DNA from: Terriglobia bacterium
Lineage (GTDB): Bacteria; Acidobacteriota; Terriglobia; Bryobacterales; Bryobacteraceae
Length of the DNA: 64,000 bases
Assembly (NCBI GenBank): GCA_020073305.1
Contig: JAIQFK010000018.1
Span: forward strand, 62,001 to 126,000
Direction: 5' to 3'
The translations under genes and the position numbers were made by a program. Positions 43,791 to 51,822 of the stretch are shown here, one piece after another. The notes beneath the pieces were generated by a model. It made no database searches and was not told the origin of the DNA. It saw nothing but the letters and a program-made list of their open reading frames with translations. Numbering within the stretch: position 1 is the first letter of the stretch; every line of letters starts with the position of its first letter.

Positions 43791-44972
43791 ATGGTAGGTC
43801 GATCGTTATCGCGGTTGGCGACGCTTCTCTTGGGCGTTGCCGTTCCTGTGCTCGTCGTCGCCATGCGCATGCAGGCGATTGCCTGTACTGCGGTCTTCGT
43901 GTCTGCCGGCGGCGCGGTGCTCGTCGGCAACAACGAGGATGCCTCCATGCCTCTCAGCAAGGTGTGGGTCGTTCCGGGTGAAGGAGGGAAGCACAGCCGC
44001 CTCTGCCTTGGGTATGCCAGCGATAACATTATTCAGGGCGGCGTCAACGAGAATGGGCTGTGGCTCGACAGCTTCTCCGTGGAGGCGAAGCCGGTCGCGG
44101 CCTCCCCGGGTGAGAAGGTCTTCGAGGGCGATATGCACGACAAGATCTTGGCCGAATGCGCGACGGTGGAAGAGGTGGTGGCGCTCCTGCGCCGGTACAG
44201 GAATCCTTTCCTCTCCGACAATATGCTGATGGTCGGGGACCGCACGGGCGCCTCGGCGATTATCGAAGGCAACGCCGTCCTGCCCCGCCGCGGTCCCTAC
44301 CAGATCATCACCAACTTCCGCCAGTCCGACCATCCGGACGGCAGCGCGGTGTGCGGGCGGTACAGGATCGCGGAGGCCATGCTGAAGGCAGCCCCTCACA
44401 TGACTATCGATGGGATGCGGAAGATCCTGGCGGCCGTCCGCCAGGAGGGCCCTGTCCCGACTATCTACTCCTACATCTGCGACCTGCGGAAGGGGAAGCT
44501 GTATCTCTACCACTTCCACAACTTCGAGAACGTGGTCGTCCTGGATGTGAAGCAAGAGCTGGAGAAGGGGAGGCACAGCCAGAGCCTGCCGGAGCTCTTC
44601 CCGACCACGTTCGCCGCCGAGGAGTTCGCCTCCCAGTCCGCGGCCGTCCTGGAGGTCAGGAAAGCGGCCCGCAGGTACCCGCAGTTCGACCCGAAGACGT
44701 ACCCCGAGTTCGCCGGGCGGTACGTGGTGAACAGCCCGGCGGCCATGGCCGGCGTGACGGTCGTCGTGACGGCCGGGACGGACCGTCTGCGCGCTGAGCT
44801 GAGCGACGGCAATGTGCGGGAGCTGATCCCGGAGTCCAGCGCCAGGTTTTCCGTCTGGGAGCCGGACCACACAGGAACCCTCGTCACCTTCCTCCGCGAC
44901 CAGGCCGGCAAGGTGACGGGGTTCGTTGCCGATACTCGCGGCGGGGGAATCTCCGCGACCAGGGCGAAGTAG
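43791..44972 (+). CDS. Exported Ntn-type amidase (choloylglycine hydrolase-like)
   Basis: Two in-frame ATGs (43785 and 43791) follow AGGAGGGG; the second has better spacing. The N-terminus has a hydrophobic segment (LATLLLGVAVPVLVVAMRM) ending just before the nucleophile region AIACTAVFVSAGG, where the Cys (C34 from the first ATG) would become the N-terminal catalytic residue after cleavage. VGNNED and GGVNENGLWLDSF match linear-amide C-N hydrolase/penicillin-V-acylase families. A ~100-aa C-terminal domain follows (about residues 290-395). Third-base GC is much higher than in neighbouring genes, hinting at transfer. Substrate unknown. Confidence 0.8.
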   Translation: MVGRSLSRLATLLLGVAVPVLVVAMRMQAIACTAVFVSAGGAVLVGNNEDASMPLSKVWVVPGEGGKHSRLCLGYASDNIIQGGVNENGLWLDSFSVEAKPVAASPGEKVFEGDMHDKILAECATVEEVVALLRRYRNPFLSDNMLMVGDRTGASAIIEGNAVLPRRGPYQIITNFRQSDHPDGSAVCGRYRIAEAMLKAAPHMTIDGMRKILAAVRQEGPVPTIYSYICDLRKGKLYLYHFHNFENVVVLDVKQELEKGRHSQSLPELFPTTFAAEEFASQSAAVLEVRKAARRYPQFDPKTYPEFAGRYVVNSPAAMAGVTVVVTAGTDRLRAELSDGNVRELIPESSARFSVWEPDHTGTLVTFLRDQAGKVTGFVADTRGGGISATRAK

Positions 44973-45256
44973 GCTCCATGCCGGAACAGGAAAACGTGCT
45001 TAATGGCTAGAGAAGGGTAAGTCTCGATAGACGTTCTGGGGCACCTCTGTCCCATTTGAAGCAGTCTTGCCCGCCATCAGCCACGCTCGTTGCATATAAG
45101 GCGCCTCAAATCGATTTGTGACAACGGCTTCGAATCGATCACCAAGCATCTCAAGGCGTCTGGTTGTGGTCTCGGACGTGCAGTAACCGTGGTGGCGCCC
45201 ATTAGCGGAAAGTGCTCAAGCTCGCGGGCTCACATCGTCCTAACGAGGGGCAACCC

Positions 45257-46252
45257 ATGAAACGCTGGACATCTCTAATGGTTGTGACAACAATCGGGAT
45301 CAGTGCCCTGACCCCATTGCCGTCGCATGCGAAGGACAAGAAGAAGGACCCGGAACAGATTGGCGCCCGAGATGTCGGCAAGGGTGTGAACTTCTACTCT
45401 ATTGAGAAGGAGATCGCGCTCGGCAAACAGTTGGCCCAGGAAATAGAACGTGAAGCCAAACTCGTCGACGACCCCCTCCCGGCGGAATTCGTGAACCGTC
45501 TCGCCCAGAACCTGGCGCGAAACTCCGATATCAAGGTTCCCGTGACCGCCAAGCTAATCGACAGCGATCAGGTAAATGCCTTCGCCCTGCCCGGCGGTTT
45601 CCTATTTGTCAACACTGGTTTGATTCTGAAAGCTGAGACCGAGGCAGAACTCGCAAGCGCCCTGTCGCACGAGATCGCACACGTCGCGGCTCGTCACGGA
45701 ACTCGTCAGGCATCCAGAGGCCAGATCGTGAATATCGCCACCATTCCGTTGATCTTTTTGGGCGGATGGGCCGGATATGCCGTCCGCCAGGGCGCCGGCC
45801 TGGCGATTCCGCTCACGTTTTTGAAGTTCTCCCGCGGATTCGAAGACGAGGCAGATCTGCTTGGACTGCAATATATGTACAAAGCCGGGTACGATCCCAC
45901 AGCGTTCGTGGATTTCTTCGAAAGGCTGGAGGCGATGGAAAAGAAGAAGCCCGGCACGATGTCAAAAATCTTCCGCTCCCATCCAAATGTCTCAGCGCGA
46001 ATCAAGTCTACGCAACTGAACGTTCAGCAACTGCTCAAGCAGCGACCAGAGTACGTTGTCACAACTTCGGATTTTGTCGAAGTGAAGCGGTATCTGGAAC
46101 AAAGTCTGAATCGACGAAAGGCGGCACCTGGCGTTACTGGCCCGACCCTCCGAAGATCGCCGAGCAGCGGCGAACGGATTGAAAGGCGCGACGACCAAAA
46201 GCCAGATGATGCGGATGAGCGGCCAACGCTCAAGCGGCGGAACCTGACATGA
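45257..46252 (+). CDS. M48-family metalloprotease
   Basis: The ATG at 45257 follows GAGGGG and opens a signal peptide (LMVVTTIGISALTPLPSHA). The 331-aa protein has the zinc motif HEIAH (about residue 138, LSHEIAHVAARHGTRQ) and the downstream Glu ligand in GFEDEADLLGLQYMYKAGYD, with a short membrane-like segment (IPLIFLGGWAGYAV). It belongs to the exported M48C/BepA-LoiP type that degrades misassembled outer-membrane proteins. The C-terminal ~50 residues are basic and low complexity (RSPSSGERIERRDDQKPDD). It fits the envelope-stress theme of the island. Confidence 0.9.
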   Translation: MKRWTSLMVVTTIGISALTPLPSHAKDKKKDPEQIGARDVGKGVNFYSIEKEIALGKQLAQEIEREAKLVDDPLPAEFVNRLAQNLARNSDIKVPVTAKLIDSDQVNAFALPGGFLFVNTGLILKAETEAELASALSHEIAHVAARHGTRQASRGQIVNIATIPLIFLGGWAGYAVRQGAGLAIPLTFLKFSRGFEDEADLLGLQYMYKAGYDPTAFVDFFERLEAMEKKKPGTMSKIFRSHPNVSARIKSTQLNVQQLLKQRPEYVVTTSDFVEVKRYLEQSLNRRKAAPGVTGPTLRRSPSSGERIERRDDQKPDDADERPTLKRRNLT

Positions 46253-46607
46253 CTACAATACTTCCCCAGATCTTGACGGGTACGCTGCTGTGCACGCCCT
46301 GCCCATGTGGCACGCTTCAATCGTTTCCGCCGAGCCACGGAAACACTCTTCAACATCGTTTACGAAGTTCGGCCATGATTTGGTTGGTGTCGATGATGTA
46401 GGCGATGTCCGTCAATTGTCGGGTTCCGGCGACAAAAAAGGGAAGGAACCGCCAAATGCTCGCAGACGATTAATCGAACGGATTAGGCAATCGTTTGATT
46501 GCGCGCAGGAGCGGAACACTTCGCGGTTCGACATGGCCGCAGGAATACGCTAAATTCTTGCTCCTCGCGTATCCGGCCGGGAACATCGATGACATTTTAG
46601 ACCGGCG
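46253..46607. other. Intergenic, no gene seen
   Basis: A frame at 46290-46553 lacks a ribosome-binding site and motif and looks like chance coding. The segment ends at the left boundary of the IS481-type element and may include truncated mobile DNA. Confidence 0.4.
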
Positions 46608-48100
46608 ACATCATTGACACTTTTGGCTGAAGCGAAACTTCAGTCTGTCCATTTCAACACAATCGCTCTTTGTTAGAATACGGTCACCTGAACGGAGGAT
46701 AGGGCTCTCCAGGGATGGAACCCGAGCGCCGATTCAGCGGCCGGGATTCCGCGAGAGCGAGGTGATCTCGCTCTTGCGGTCCAGGAATCCTGGCGCGAAA
46801 GCGAAAAATCCCAGGGGTTTGGGGGCGGAACCCCCATTTCAAAGAGAGCTTTGTTTCCTCGTTCCTCGTCGCCGCCTCCCCGTCCCGACCGGCAGGAGCC
46901 GTAATTTCCTTAAATCCATCCAGCCGATCATCAGCGGACCATAGTAGACTTCCAGCCAATCAGGATCCTGCTCTAGCTCCAACAGTCCCACCACTTCCCA
47001 GGCCAGCAACGAACTGACAAACATCTGCACGCCATCCAGCTTCACATCTCCGTGGTGGGACACCCGGCGCAAGTGCGCACCTTCGGGATATTCCAAGTCA
47101 GGAAGTTTCGCGGGATAGCGCCGCTCTGAACCCACGTAGCGCGATGCGGGCGTCTCATACTGTAATGCCTCATGCGGCCGAGCTTGGTTGTACTCCTGCT
47201 GAAAGCGCAAAAAAGTCATCTGCTGCCGAAGATTCCGCTCCGGCGGACTTGTGGTTTCCTGCTTCAGTGTTTGGTGCATGCGTTCGTGGCGGCCGTTCTG
47301 CTGCGGCTGGCCTGGCTCGATCCGTTCGTGCCGGATGCCCAATCGCAGCCACAACATCGAGAGCTGACTCAATCCTGCGGGTGCTCTACTGGCGAAGGGA
47401 CTTCCGTTGTCGGTGCGAATCGCTTCCGGCAATCCGAACTCGCGAAAGGCGGCTTCGAATACCGCCCAGGCGTGCTCGCCGTCGGTTCGCTTTACGACAC
47501 AACAACGCAACAAGTATCGACTGTAGGCATCCGTGATCGTGAGCGGATCACAGCGCGAGCCATCCTGGGTAAGAAACCATCCTTTGAAATCCGCGCACCA
47601 AACCTGATTCGGGGCTTCGGCATGTTTTAACGGCTCGGTGTAGGGTGGCGTCCGTTTTCGTTTCCTGCGTGGATGGGCCAACCCTTCCCGCCGAAGCAGG
47701 TCTCCAATGCTGCTTGCGGCTGGCCAGCGGATCTTGGGCGTTTCGCGTTGCAGATAGGCACGCAGTTTCCGTGGCCCCCAGTTGGGATACCGACTTCGCA
47801 GACCAACCAATGCTTCCCTTACCTTGGGCGGCATGGCTTGCGGGTGATTGAGTGGAGCCCGGCTGTGTTCCTCCAACCCAGACTCGCCTTCTTGTTGATA
47901 TCGTTCCAGCCACTTGTAGCCGGTCTGCCGGCTGATTTCATAGCGTCGGCACAGCTCCGCCAGACTCTCTTCCTGCCGCTCCCATTCGGTGATGAAGCTT
48001 CTCTTCTCGTCCAAAGGCTTTCTCTCTTTCCAGGGCAAGGTTTTCTCCTTTGCCCATTGTTTAGGAAGCTTCGCTTCAGTCGAAAAGTGTCAATGATGTT
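46608..48100 (-). mobile_element. IS481-family insertion sequence
   Basis: One transposase gene is bracketed by imperfect inverted repeats: ACATCATTGACACTTTTGGC plus TGAAGCGAAACTTC on the left (46608-46642) and, on the opposite strand on the right (ending near 48100), AACATCATTGACACTTTTCG plus ACTGAAGCGAAGCTTCC. The word GACCGGCGACAT occurs just outside both ends in matching orientation, though the right side has ~25 extra bases between it and the repeat. Exact ends and target duplication are uncertain. Confidence 0.7.
46839..48038 (-). CDS. IS481-family transposase
   Basis: The 399-aa protein has an N-terminal HTH (LCRRYEISRQTGYKWLERYQ) and a second helical region (VREALVGLRSRYPNWGPRKL), then an rve integrase core with D in VWCADFKGWF, D in AIRTDNGSPF and E in NGRHERMHQTLK. 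A C-terminal beta-rich segment follows. All catalytic residues are present and the frame is intact, so the element may be mobile. Confidence 0.92.
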   Translation of the reverse strand: MPWKERKPLDEKRSFITEWERQEESLAELCRRYEISRQTGYKWLERYQQEGESGLEEHSRAPLNHPQAMPPKVREALVGLRSRYPNWGPRKLRAYLQRETPKIRWPAASSIGDLLRREGLAHPRRKRKRTPPYTEPLKHAEAPNQVWCADFKGWFLTQDGSRCDPLTITDAYSRYLLRCCVVKRTDGEHAWAVFEAAFREFGLPEAIRTDNGSPFASRAPAGLSQLSMLWLRLGIRHERIEPGQPQQNGRHERMHQTLKQETTSPPERNLRQQMTFLRFQQEYNQARPHEALQYETPASRYVGSERRYPAKLPDLEYPEGAHLRRVSHHGDVKLDGVQMFVSSLLAWEVVGLLELEQDPDWLEVYYGPLMIGWMDLRKLRLLPVGTGRRRRGTRKQSSL

Positions 48101-48148
48101 CCTGGTCCAAATTGTCAGTTATGTCGCCGGTCCGGACCCGCGCTGTGA

Positions 48149-48166
48149 CGTGACCGGTCGGTCACG
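48149..48166. promoter_or_regulatory. 18-bp perfect palindrome
   Basis: CGTGACCG-GT-CGGTCACG is a perfect inverted repeat with a 2-nt centre (in fact a TGACCN4GGTCA pattern). It resembles TetR-type operators, but no TetR gene is nearby and the flanks are decayed DNA. It may be an orphan operator or chance. Confidence 0.25.
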
Positions 48167-48327
48167 CCACTTAACCTTGCCGCAGAAGGCGTAATTTTGG
48201 AGTCGAACCCGACAACTTCCCGACAGCTTGGCACGTTTCAGGGGTCAGGCTGTGAGAGCAAGAGAGGCACTGGGCAGGAGCCGACGCGGACGGTGGATGT
48301 GCCTTAATTAGGTTGCGTTAAAACCCT

Positions 48328-48450
48328 TCAGGCGGTCGGCGCAGTCACCTTTTCGGCTCTCCAGTCGCTTGGGTATTCTGCGTCAATAGGCATCCAGTTC
48401 AAAGGATTAACATATCGCAAAGTCCCAATCGAAGTTTTCTGGGTGCCCGG
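48328..48450 (-). pseudogene. C-terminal fragment of an unknown gene
   Basis: Before it enters the repeat, this minus-strand frame reads TSIGTLRYVNPLNWMPIDAE then YPSDWRAEKVTAPTA and stops. The composition looks like real protein, and the upstream (N-terminal) part is replaced by dispersed repeat copy B, so it is probably a truncated gene. Family unknown. Confidence 0.35.
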
Positions 48451-48452
48451 AT

Positions 48453-48728
48453 TGGACGGGGCCGTCAACAAACGCCTCCTGTCAACCGGAGAAACCGGAG
48501 AATTCGCAAGTGAAAACGTGGGGTTCGGCCTCAACCCTGCGGTTGAGCTTGCACCCCCGCGGAACCTCTCTTCAAACTGGAGAAAACGCGCCGCGCGCCA
48601 AAACCCTCGAAATATTGCGGATACTGACGAGCGAGGCCGCAGGCGCTGCTGTCAACAAAACAGACGCTCAGGGTTGGGGCAGAAAAGTAGTGGCTCCCCG
48701 GAAAACGTGGTTTCCAACCACCTCTCCG
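48453..48728 (+). repeat. Dispersed ~280-bp repeat, copy B
   Basis: Same element as 16596-16873, in the same orientation: almost identical first ~85 bp and last ~45 bp, diverged centre of equal length. It ends about 50 bp before the HigB operator, and a partial copy (C) lies just after HigA, so the toxin-antitoxin genes are bracketed by direct repeats. Confidence 0.8.
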
Positions 48729-48780
48729 AGCCATAAGGCAGCGACCGAACGCCTTCAATCAGGCGGTCATTGACAGAGCG

Positions 48781-48795
48781 GTCCCATTATGGGAC
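48781..48795 (+). promoter_or_regulatory. Palindromic operator of the HigBA operon
   Basis: GTCCCAT-T-ATGGGAC is a perfect 15-bp inverted repeat ending 17 bp before the HigB start. HigA antitoxins repress their own operon by binding such palindromes over the promoter, so this is a strong operator candidate. Confidence 0.6.
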
Positions 48796-48812
48796 CATAA
48801 CATCGGCTCTGG

Positions 48813-49100
48813 ATGCACGTGGTCAGCCACAAGGCGATTCGGATCTTCTGCGCGGAGCATCCGCATGCTCGCAGCGCCATGGACCACTGGTATCGAGTCG
48901 CCAAACGGGCGACCTGGTCTAGTTTCGCGGATGTGAAACAGTCGTTCAACACGGCGGATTTTGTGACTCCGCACGTCGTCTTCGACATCGGAGGCAACAA
49001 GTACCGCCTCATCGCGGAGATGAACTTCACGCGGAGGGTGCTGTTCATCCGGGGCATCATGACGCACAAGGAGTATGTGAAAGGAGCGTGGAAATTATGA
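48813..49100 (+). CDS. higB: HigB-type mRNA-cleaving toxin
   Basis: This 95-aa protein matches the HigB (YgjN/RelE-fold) toxin family: MHVVSHKAIRIFCAEHPHAR, WYRVAKRATWSSFADVKQSF, VFDIGGNKYRLIAEMNFTRR and VLFIRGIMTHKEYVKGAWK. Family members cleave mRNA at the ribosome. Length is normal and conserved His, Arg and Lys residues are present. The stop overlaps the antitoxin start by four bases (ATGA). The toxin-first order is characteristic of HigBA. Confidence 0.92.
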   Translation: MHVVSHKAIRIFCAEHPHARSAMDHWYRVAKRATWSSFADVKQSFNTADFVTPHVVFDIGGNKYRLIAEMNFTRRVLFIRGIMTHKEYVKGAWKL

Positions 49101-49504
49101 GCACTCTGACCGTCGACCCCAAGAAATACGCCCGGCTCGCGAATCGCATTGTCATCAAAGCCATCGAGACTGAGGAAGAGTACGACCACATGGTTGCCGC
49201 CGTGGAACAACTGATCGACAAAGGTGAGGACGGCTTGTCCCCGGAGGAGTCTGCGCTCCTGGAAACCATGGCGATCTTGGTTCAGGCTTACGATGATCGT
49301 CATCACCCTCTGCCTCCAGTTGCAGCCAACGAGATGCTTGCTTACCTGATGGAGACGAGCGGACGAACAGTCAAGGATCTGCTGCCAGTGTTCGGTACGC
49401 GCGGTCGGGTTTCAGAGGTCCTGAGCGGGAAGCGCTCCATTAGTAAGGAACAGGCCAAAAAACTCGCGTCAGTGTTCAAGGTCACGGTCGATCTCTTCAT
49501 CTAG
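49097..49504 (+). CDS. higA: HigA-type antitoxin
   Basis: The 135-aa antitoxin starts at the ATG overlapping the toxin stop. An N-terminal helical toxin-binding region (about residues 10-75) is followed by an HTH (VKDLLPVFGTRGRVSEVLSG, KRSISKEQAKKLASVFKV). It neutralises HigB and represses the operon, probably through the palindrome at 48781-48795. It appears intact. Confidence 0.9.
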   Translation: MSTLTVDPKKYARLANRIVIKAIETEEEYDHMVAAVEQLIDKGEDGLSPEESALLETMAILVQAYDDRHHPLPPVAANEMLAYLMETSGRTVKDLLPVFGTRGRVSEVLSGKRSISKEQAKKLASVFKVTVDLFI

Positions 49505-49554
49505 CTCGCTGGCAGACCCGGACTCGACTGCGCGTACCACCGTCTGCAAAGTGA

Positions 49555-49640
49555 GGCTGTCAATCGGAAGTTGGAAAGTAGTATTCCTGGGAGCCCAGAC
49601 GCTGGCTCCCCAAAAACCATGGTTTCCAACTACCTCTCCG
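49555..49640 (+). repeat. Dispersed repeat, partial copy C
   Basis: Only the terminal part of the repeat is recognisable: CTGTCAA, then AAAGTAGT, GGCTCCCC, CCATGGTTTCCAACTACCTC and TCCG, matching the ends of copies A and B. It follows HigA by about 50 bp in the same orientation as copy B. Confidence 0.6.
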
Positions 49641-49695
49641 CCCGTAACATGCTGATTACAAGAGAAGACTTCTCGTCACCAGGGCCTCAACTGAC

Positions 49696-50028
49696 TCAAC
49701 TGATTGCGAGCTTGACCGGCTTGCCGACACGGCTGAGCATTTCCACCAACGTATCGATGGTGAACTTGGCGGTTTTTTTGTTCACCACGTCCGACACACG
49801 CGGGCGCGAGACCATCAGAATCTCGGCGGCCTCGGCCTGCTTTAATTGATGTTTCGCAATCCAGACAGACAGTTCTTCCATTAGTTGCTGCTTCAGCAGC
49901 CGCGTGTCATTGATCTGTTTGCGAGAGGCAGCCTGTAGACGTTTGGCCTCGTCCGGGGTAAAACCCAGCTCCAGGAAGAGGTTCGCGCCCGGCTTTGTCA
50001 CATGGCGGATTTTGGTGTCGATCTTCAT
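49696..50028 (-). CDS. Xre-family antitoxin (HigA-2-like), orphaned
   Basis: The ATG at 50028 gives a 110-aa protein with an Xre HTH (LKQAEAAEILMVSRPRVSDV, VNKKTAKFTIDTLVEMLSRV), preceded by a helical stretch (DEAKRLQAASRKQINDTRLL). It is the usual partner of Gp49/DUF891-type RelE toxins, whose gene precedes it and overlaps by four bases (ATGA). Because that toxin is N-terminally truncated, this antitoxin is probably an orphan. Confidence 0.8.
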   Translation of the reverse strand: MKIDTKIRHVTKPGANLFLELGFTPDEAKRLQAASRKQINDTRLLKQQLMEELSVWIAKHQLKQAEAAEILMVSRPRVSDVVNKKTAKFTIDTLVEMLSRVGKPVKLAIS

Positions 50029-50318
50029 TTCTTTTCCTTCCTCGCATTGACCACGGCGCGATAGCGCACGGCGGCAATTGCCCTGTCCTGCTTGCTGGTC
50101 ACCTGAGTTTTCTTGTGGAAGCAATGCAGGACGTAGATGGCTTCCTCGAACTTGGCGACGTACATCAGGCGGTAAATACCGCTTGCCTCCCTGATCCGAA
50201 TCTCCCTTGTGCCCGCACCTACCTCGTCGAACGGCTTCCAGTCGGCAGGATCAAGCCCGGCCTGGACCTTCCCTAACTGGAAACCCGCTTCCTTCCGGCA
50301 GATCGTCGTAGGCAGACC
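50025..50318 (-). pseudogene. N-terminally truncated DUF891/Gp49-like toxin
   Basis: The minus strand encodes CRKEAGFQLGKVQAGLDPAD, WKPFDEVGAGTREIRIREAS and GIYRLMYVAKFEEAIYVLHC then FHKKTQVTSKQDRAIAAVRY, the C-terminal four-fifths of a phage-derived Gp49-like (RelE-fold) toxin. In frame upstream a TAG follows at 50319-50321, and the expected N-terminal strand is missing. The decayed IS256-type transposase begins ~35 bp away, so an insertion probably removed the start. Confidence 0.75.
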
Positions 50319-50353
50319 CTACCCAAAGGATTCAGATTGAGAGCCGCCGCGCG

Positions 50354-51623
50354 ATGCAGAGTTTCGAAGCATCGCTCCGCGAGAACCAAGAACCAGTCCA
50401 ACTGCTGTTGCCGTCAGTGGAGATCGCGCTGGCCATGAAGCAGGGAGTCGGCGCGCTGATCCGGCAAGCCGGCCTCCAGTTGATGCAGTTGGTCATGGAG
50501 CGGGATGTAGAACAGATGCTGGGTCCGCGCTATCAGCAAGCCGAAAGTCGGCCCGGTTGGCGATGGGGAAAGGAACAGGGGTGGTGGCGCATCGACGGGC
50601 AGAAGGTGCCGCTGGATCGAATGAGGGTCCGGAATGTGGATGGCGGAGACATTCCGTTGGGAAGCTACTTGTCGTTCCAGCATGATCCGCAGTGGCACTC
50701 GCGGCTGTGGCAGGGCGTGATGCGGGGCTTGTCGACGCGCCAGTATGGTCCGGTGGTGCGGCGGTTCGCGGACGCCTACGGCATCGAGAAGTCGGTGGTG
50801 AGCGAGCAGTTCATCGAGGCCAGCCGTCAGAAGTTGCGGGAGCTGATCGAACGGCCGCTGGAAAATCTGAAGTTGTGCGCCGTGATGATCGATGGCATCG
50901 CCTTTGACGGCGAGACCTTCGTCGTAGCGTTGGGGATCGGCCAGGACGGGCACAAAACCGTGCTGGGGCTGCGGCAGGGCGCCACCGAAAATGCCACCGT
51001 GGTGGGCGAACTATGCGCGGAACTGGAACAAACGAGGCGTGGATTTTCAGGAACCGCGGCTGTATGTGCTGGATGGCGCCAAGGCGCTGAACGTGCGGTG
51101 AAGAAGCGGGCTGGCGAAGCGGCGCTGCTCCAAAGGTGTCAATTGCACAAGCGGCGGAACGTGCTGAACCACCTGCCCGACGAACCGCAGCCCTTCATCG
51201 AACAGAAGCTGATTGCGGCCTGGAACATGACGGGATACGCCGAGGCGCGGCGGGCCGTTAGATCGCATTCACGAAGAGTTAGAACGCATCAATCCCAGCG
51301 CAGCCCGGAGCCTGGCCGAGGGTCTGGAGGAAACGCTGACCATCCACCGGCTGCATGTGCCGGCGAGATTACGCTTGACGCTGTTTTCCACCAATCCCAT
51401 TGAATCGGCACTCTCGGTGGTGGAGGAGAAATGCGGACGGGTGAAGAAGTGGCAGGGCGGCGACATGAAACTGCGCTGGGTCGCCAGCGGCCTTCTCTTC
51501 GTCGAGGGTCGGTTTCGCAGAGTGAAGGGGTATCGCGAAATCCCACAGTTGATGGCAGCGATACAAGCCGCGACTCCGCCCGGTCAGTCGAGGCCGGTTG
51601 CTGTGGCTAAGAAGGTGGGGTAA
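50354..51623 (+). pseudogene. IS256-family transposase with frameshifts
   Basis: The first ~220 codons are a good IS256 (Mutator-type) transposase, including the first catalytic Asp (CAVMIDGIAFDGETF). Then frames change: YVLDGAKAL, with the second Asp, is out of frame between about 51030 and 51095; the frame returns at AVKKRAGEAALLQRCQLHKR; it shifts again near 51257; and the end (STNPIESALSVVEEKCGRVK, KWQGGDMKLRWVASGLL) with the Glu continues in the third frame to 51623. Three indels make an active enzyme unlikely. Confidence 0.85.
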
Positions 51624-51822
51624 GTTGATGAGTTCCGAGGGTCGCAACTTTCCCCGAAAAGCCGGGCATTCTCTCGGGCATGAGTGGCTCGCCAAGTGCT
51701 AACGTCGACGAAAGCAGGGGCCAAACGACGGAGACGACCGTTGATCCAAAAAGAACTCCGAAAACGCTCGATACGGCAGCCGCAGCACGGAACGTAAGGG
51801 CTGCCCTCTAGGCCGACAAAAC

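Noticed and set aside
43806-44870. 354-codon open frame on the minus strand
   Set aside because: It is a shadow of the GC3-rich Ntn-hydrolase gene, has no recognisable fold, and composition is Arg/His/Gly-rich.
48453-49640. Integron attC array around HigBA
   Set aside because: No GTTRRRY/RYYYAAC core sites or integrase were seen; the repeats are longer and lack the attC fold.
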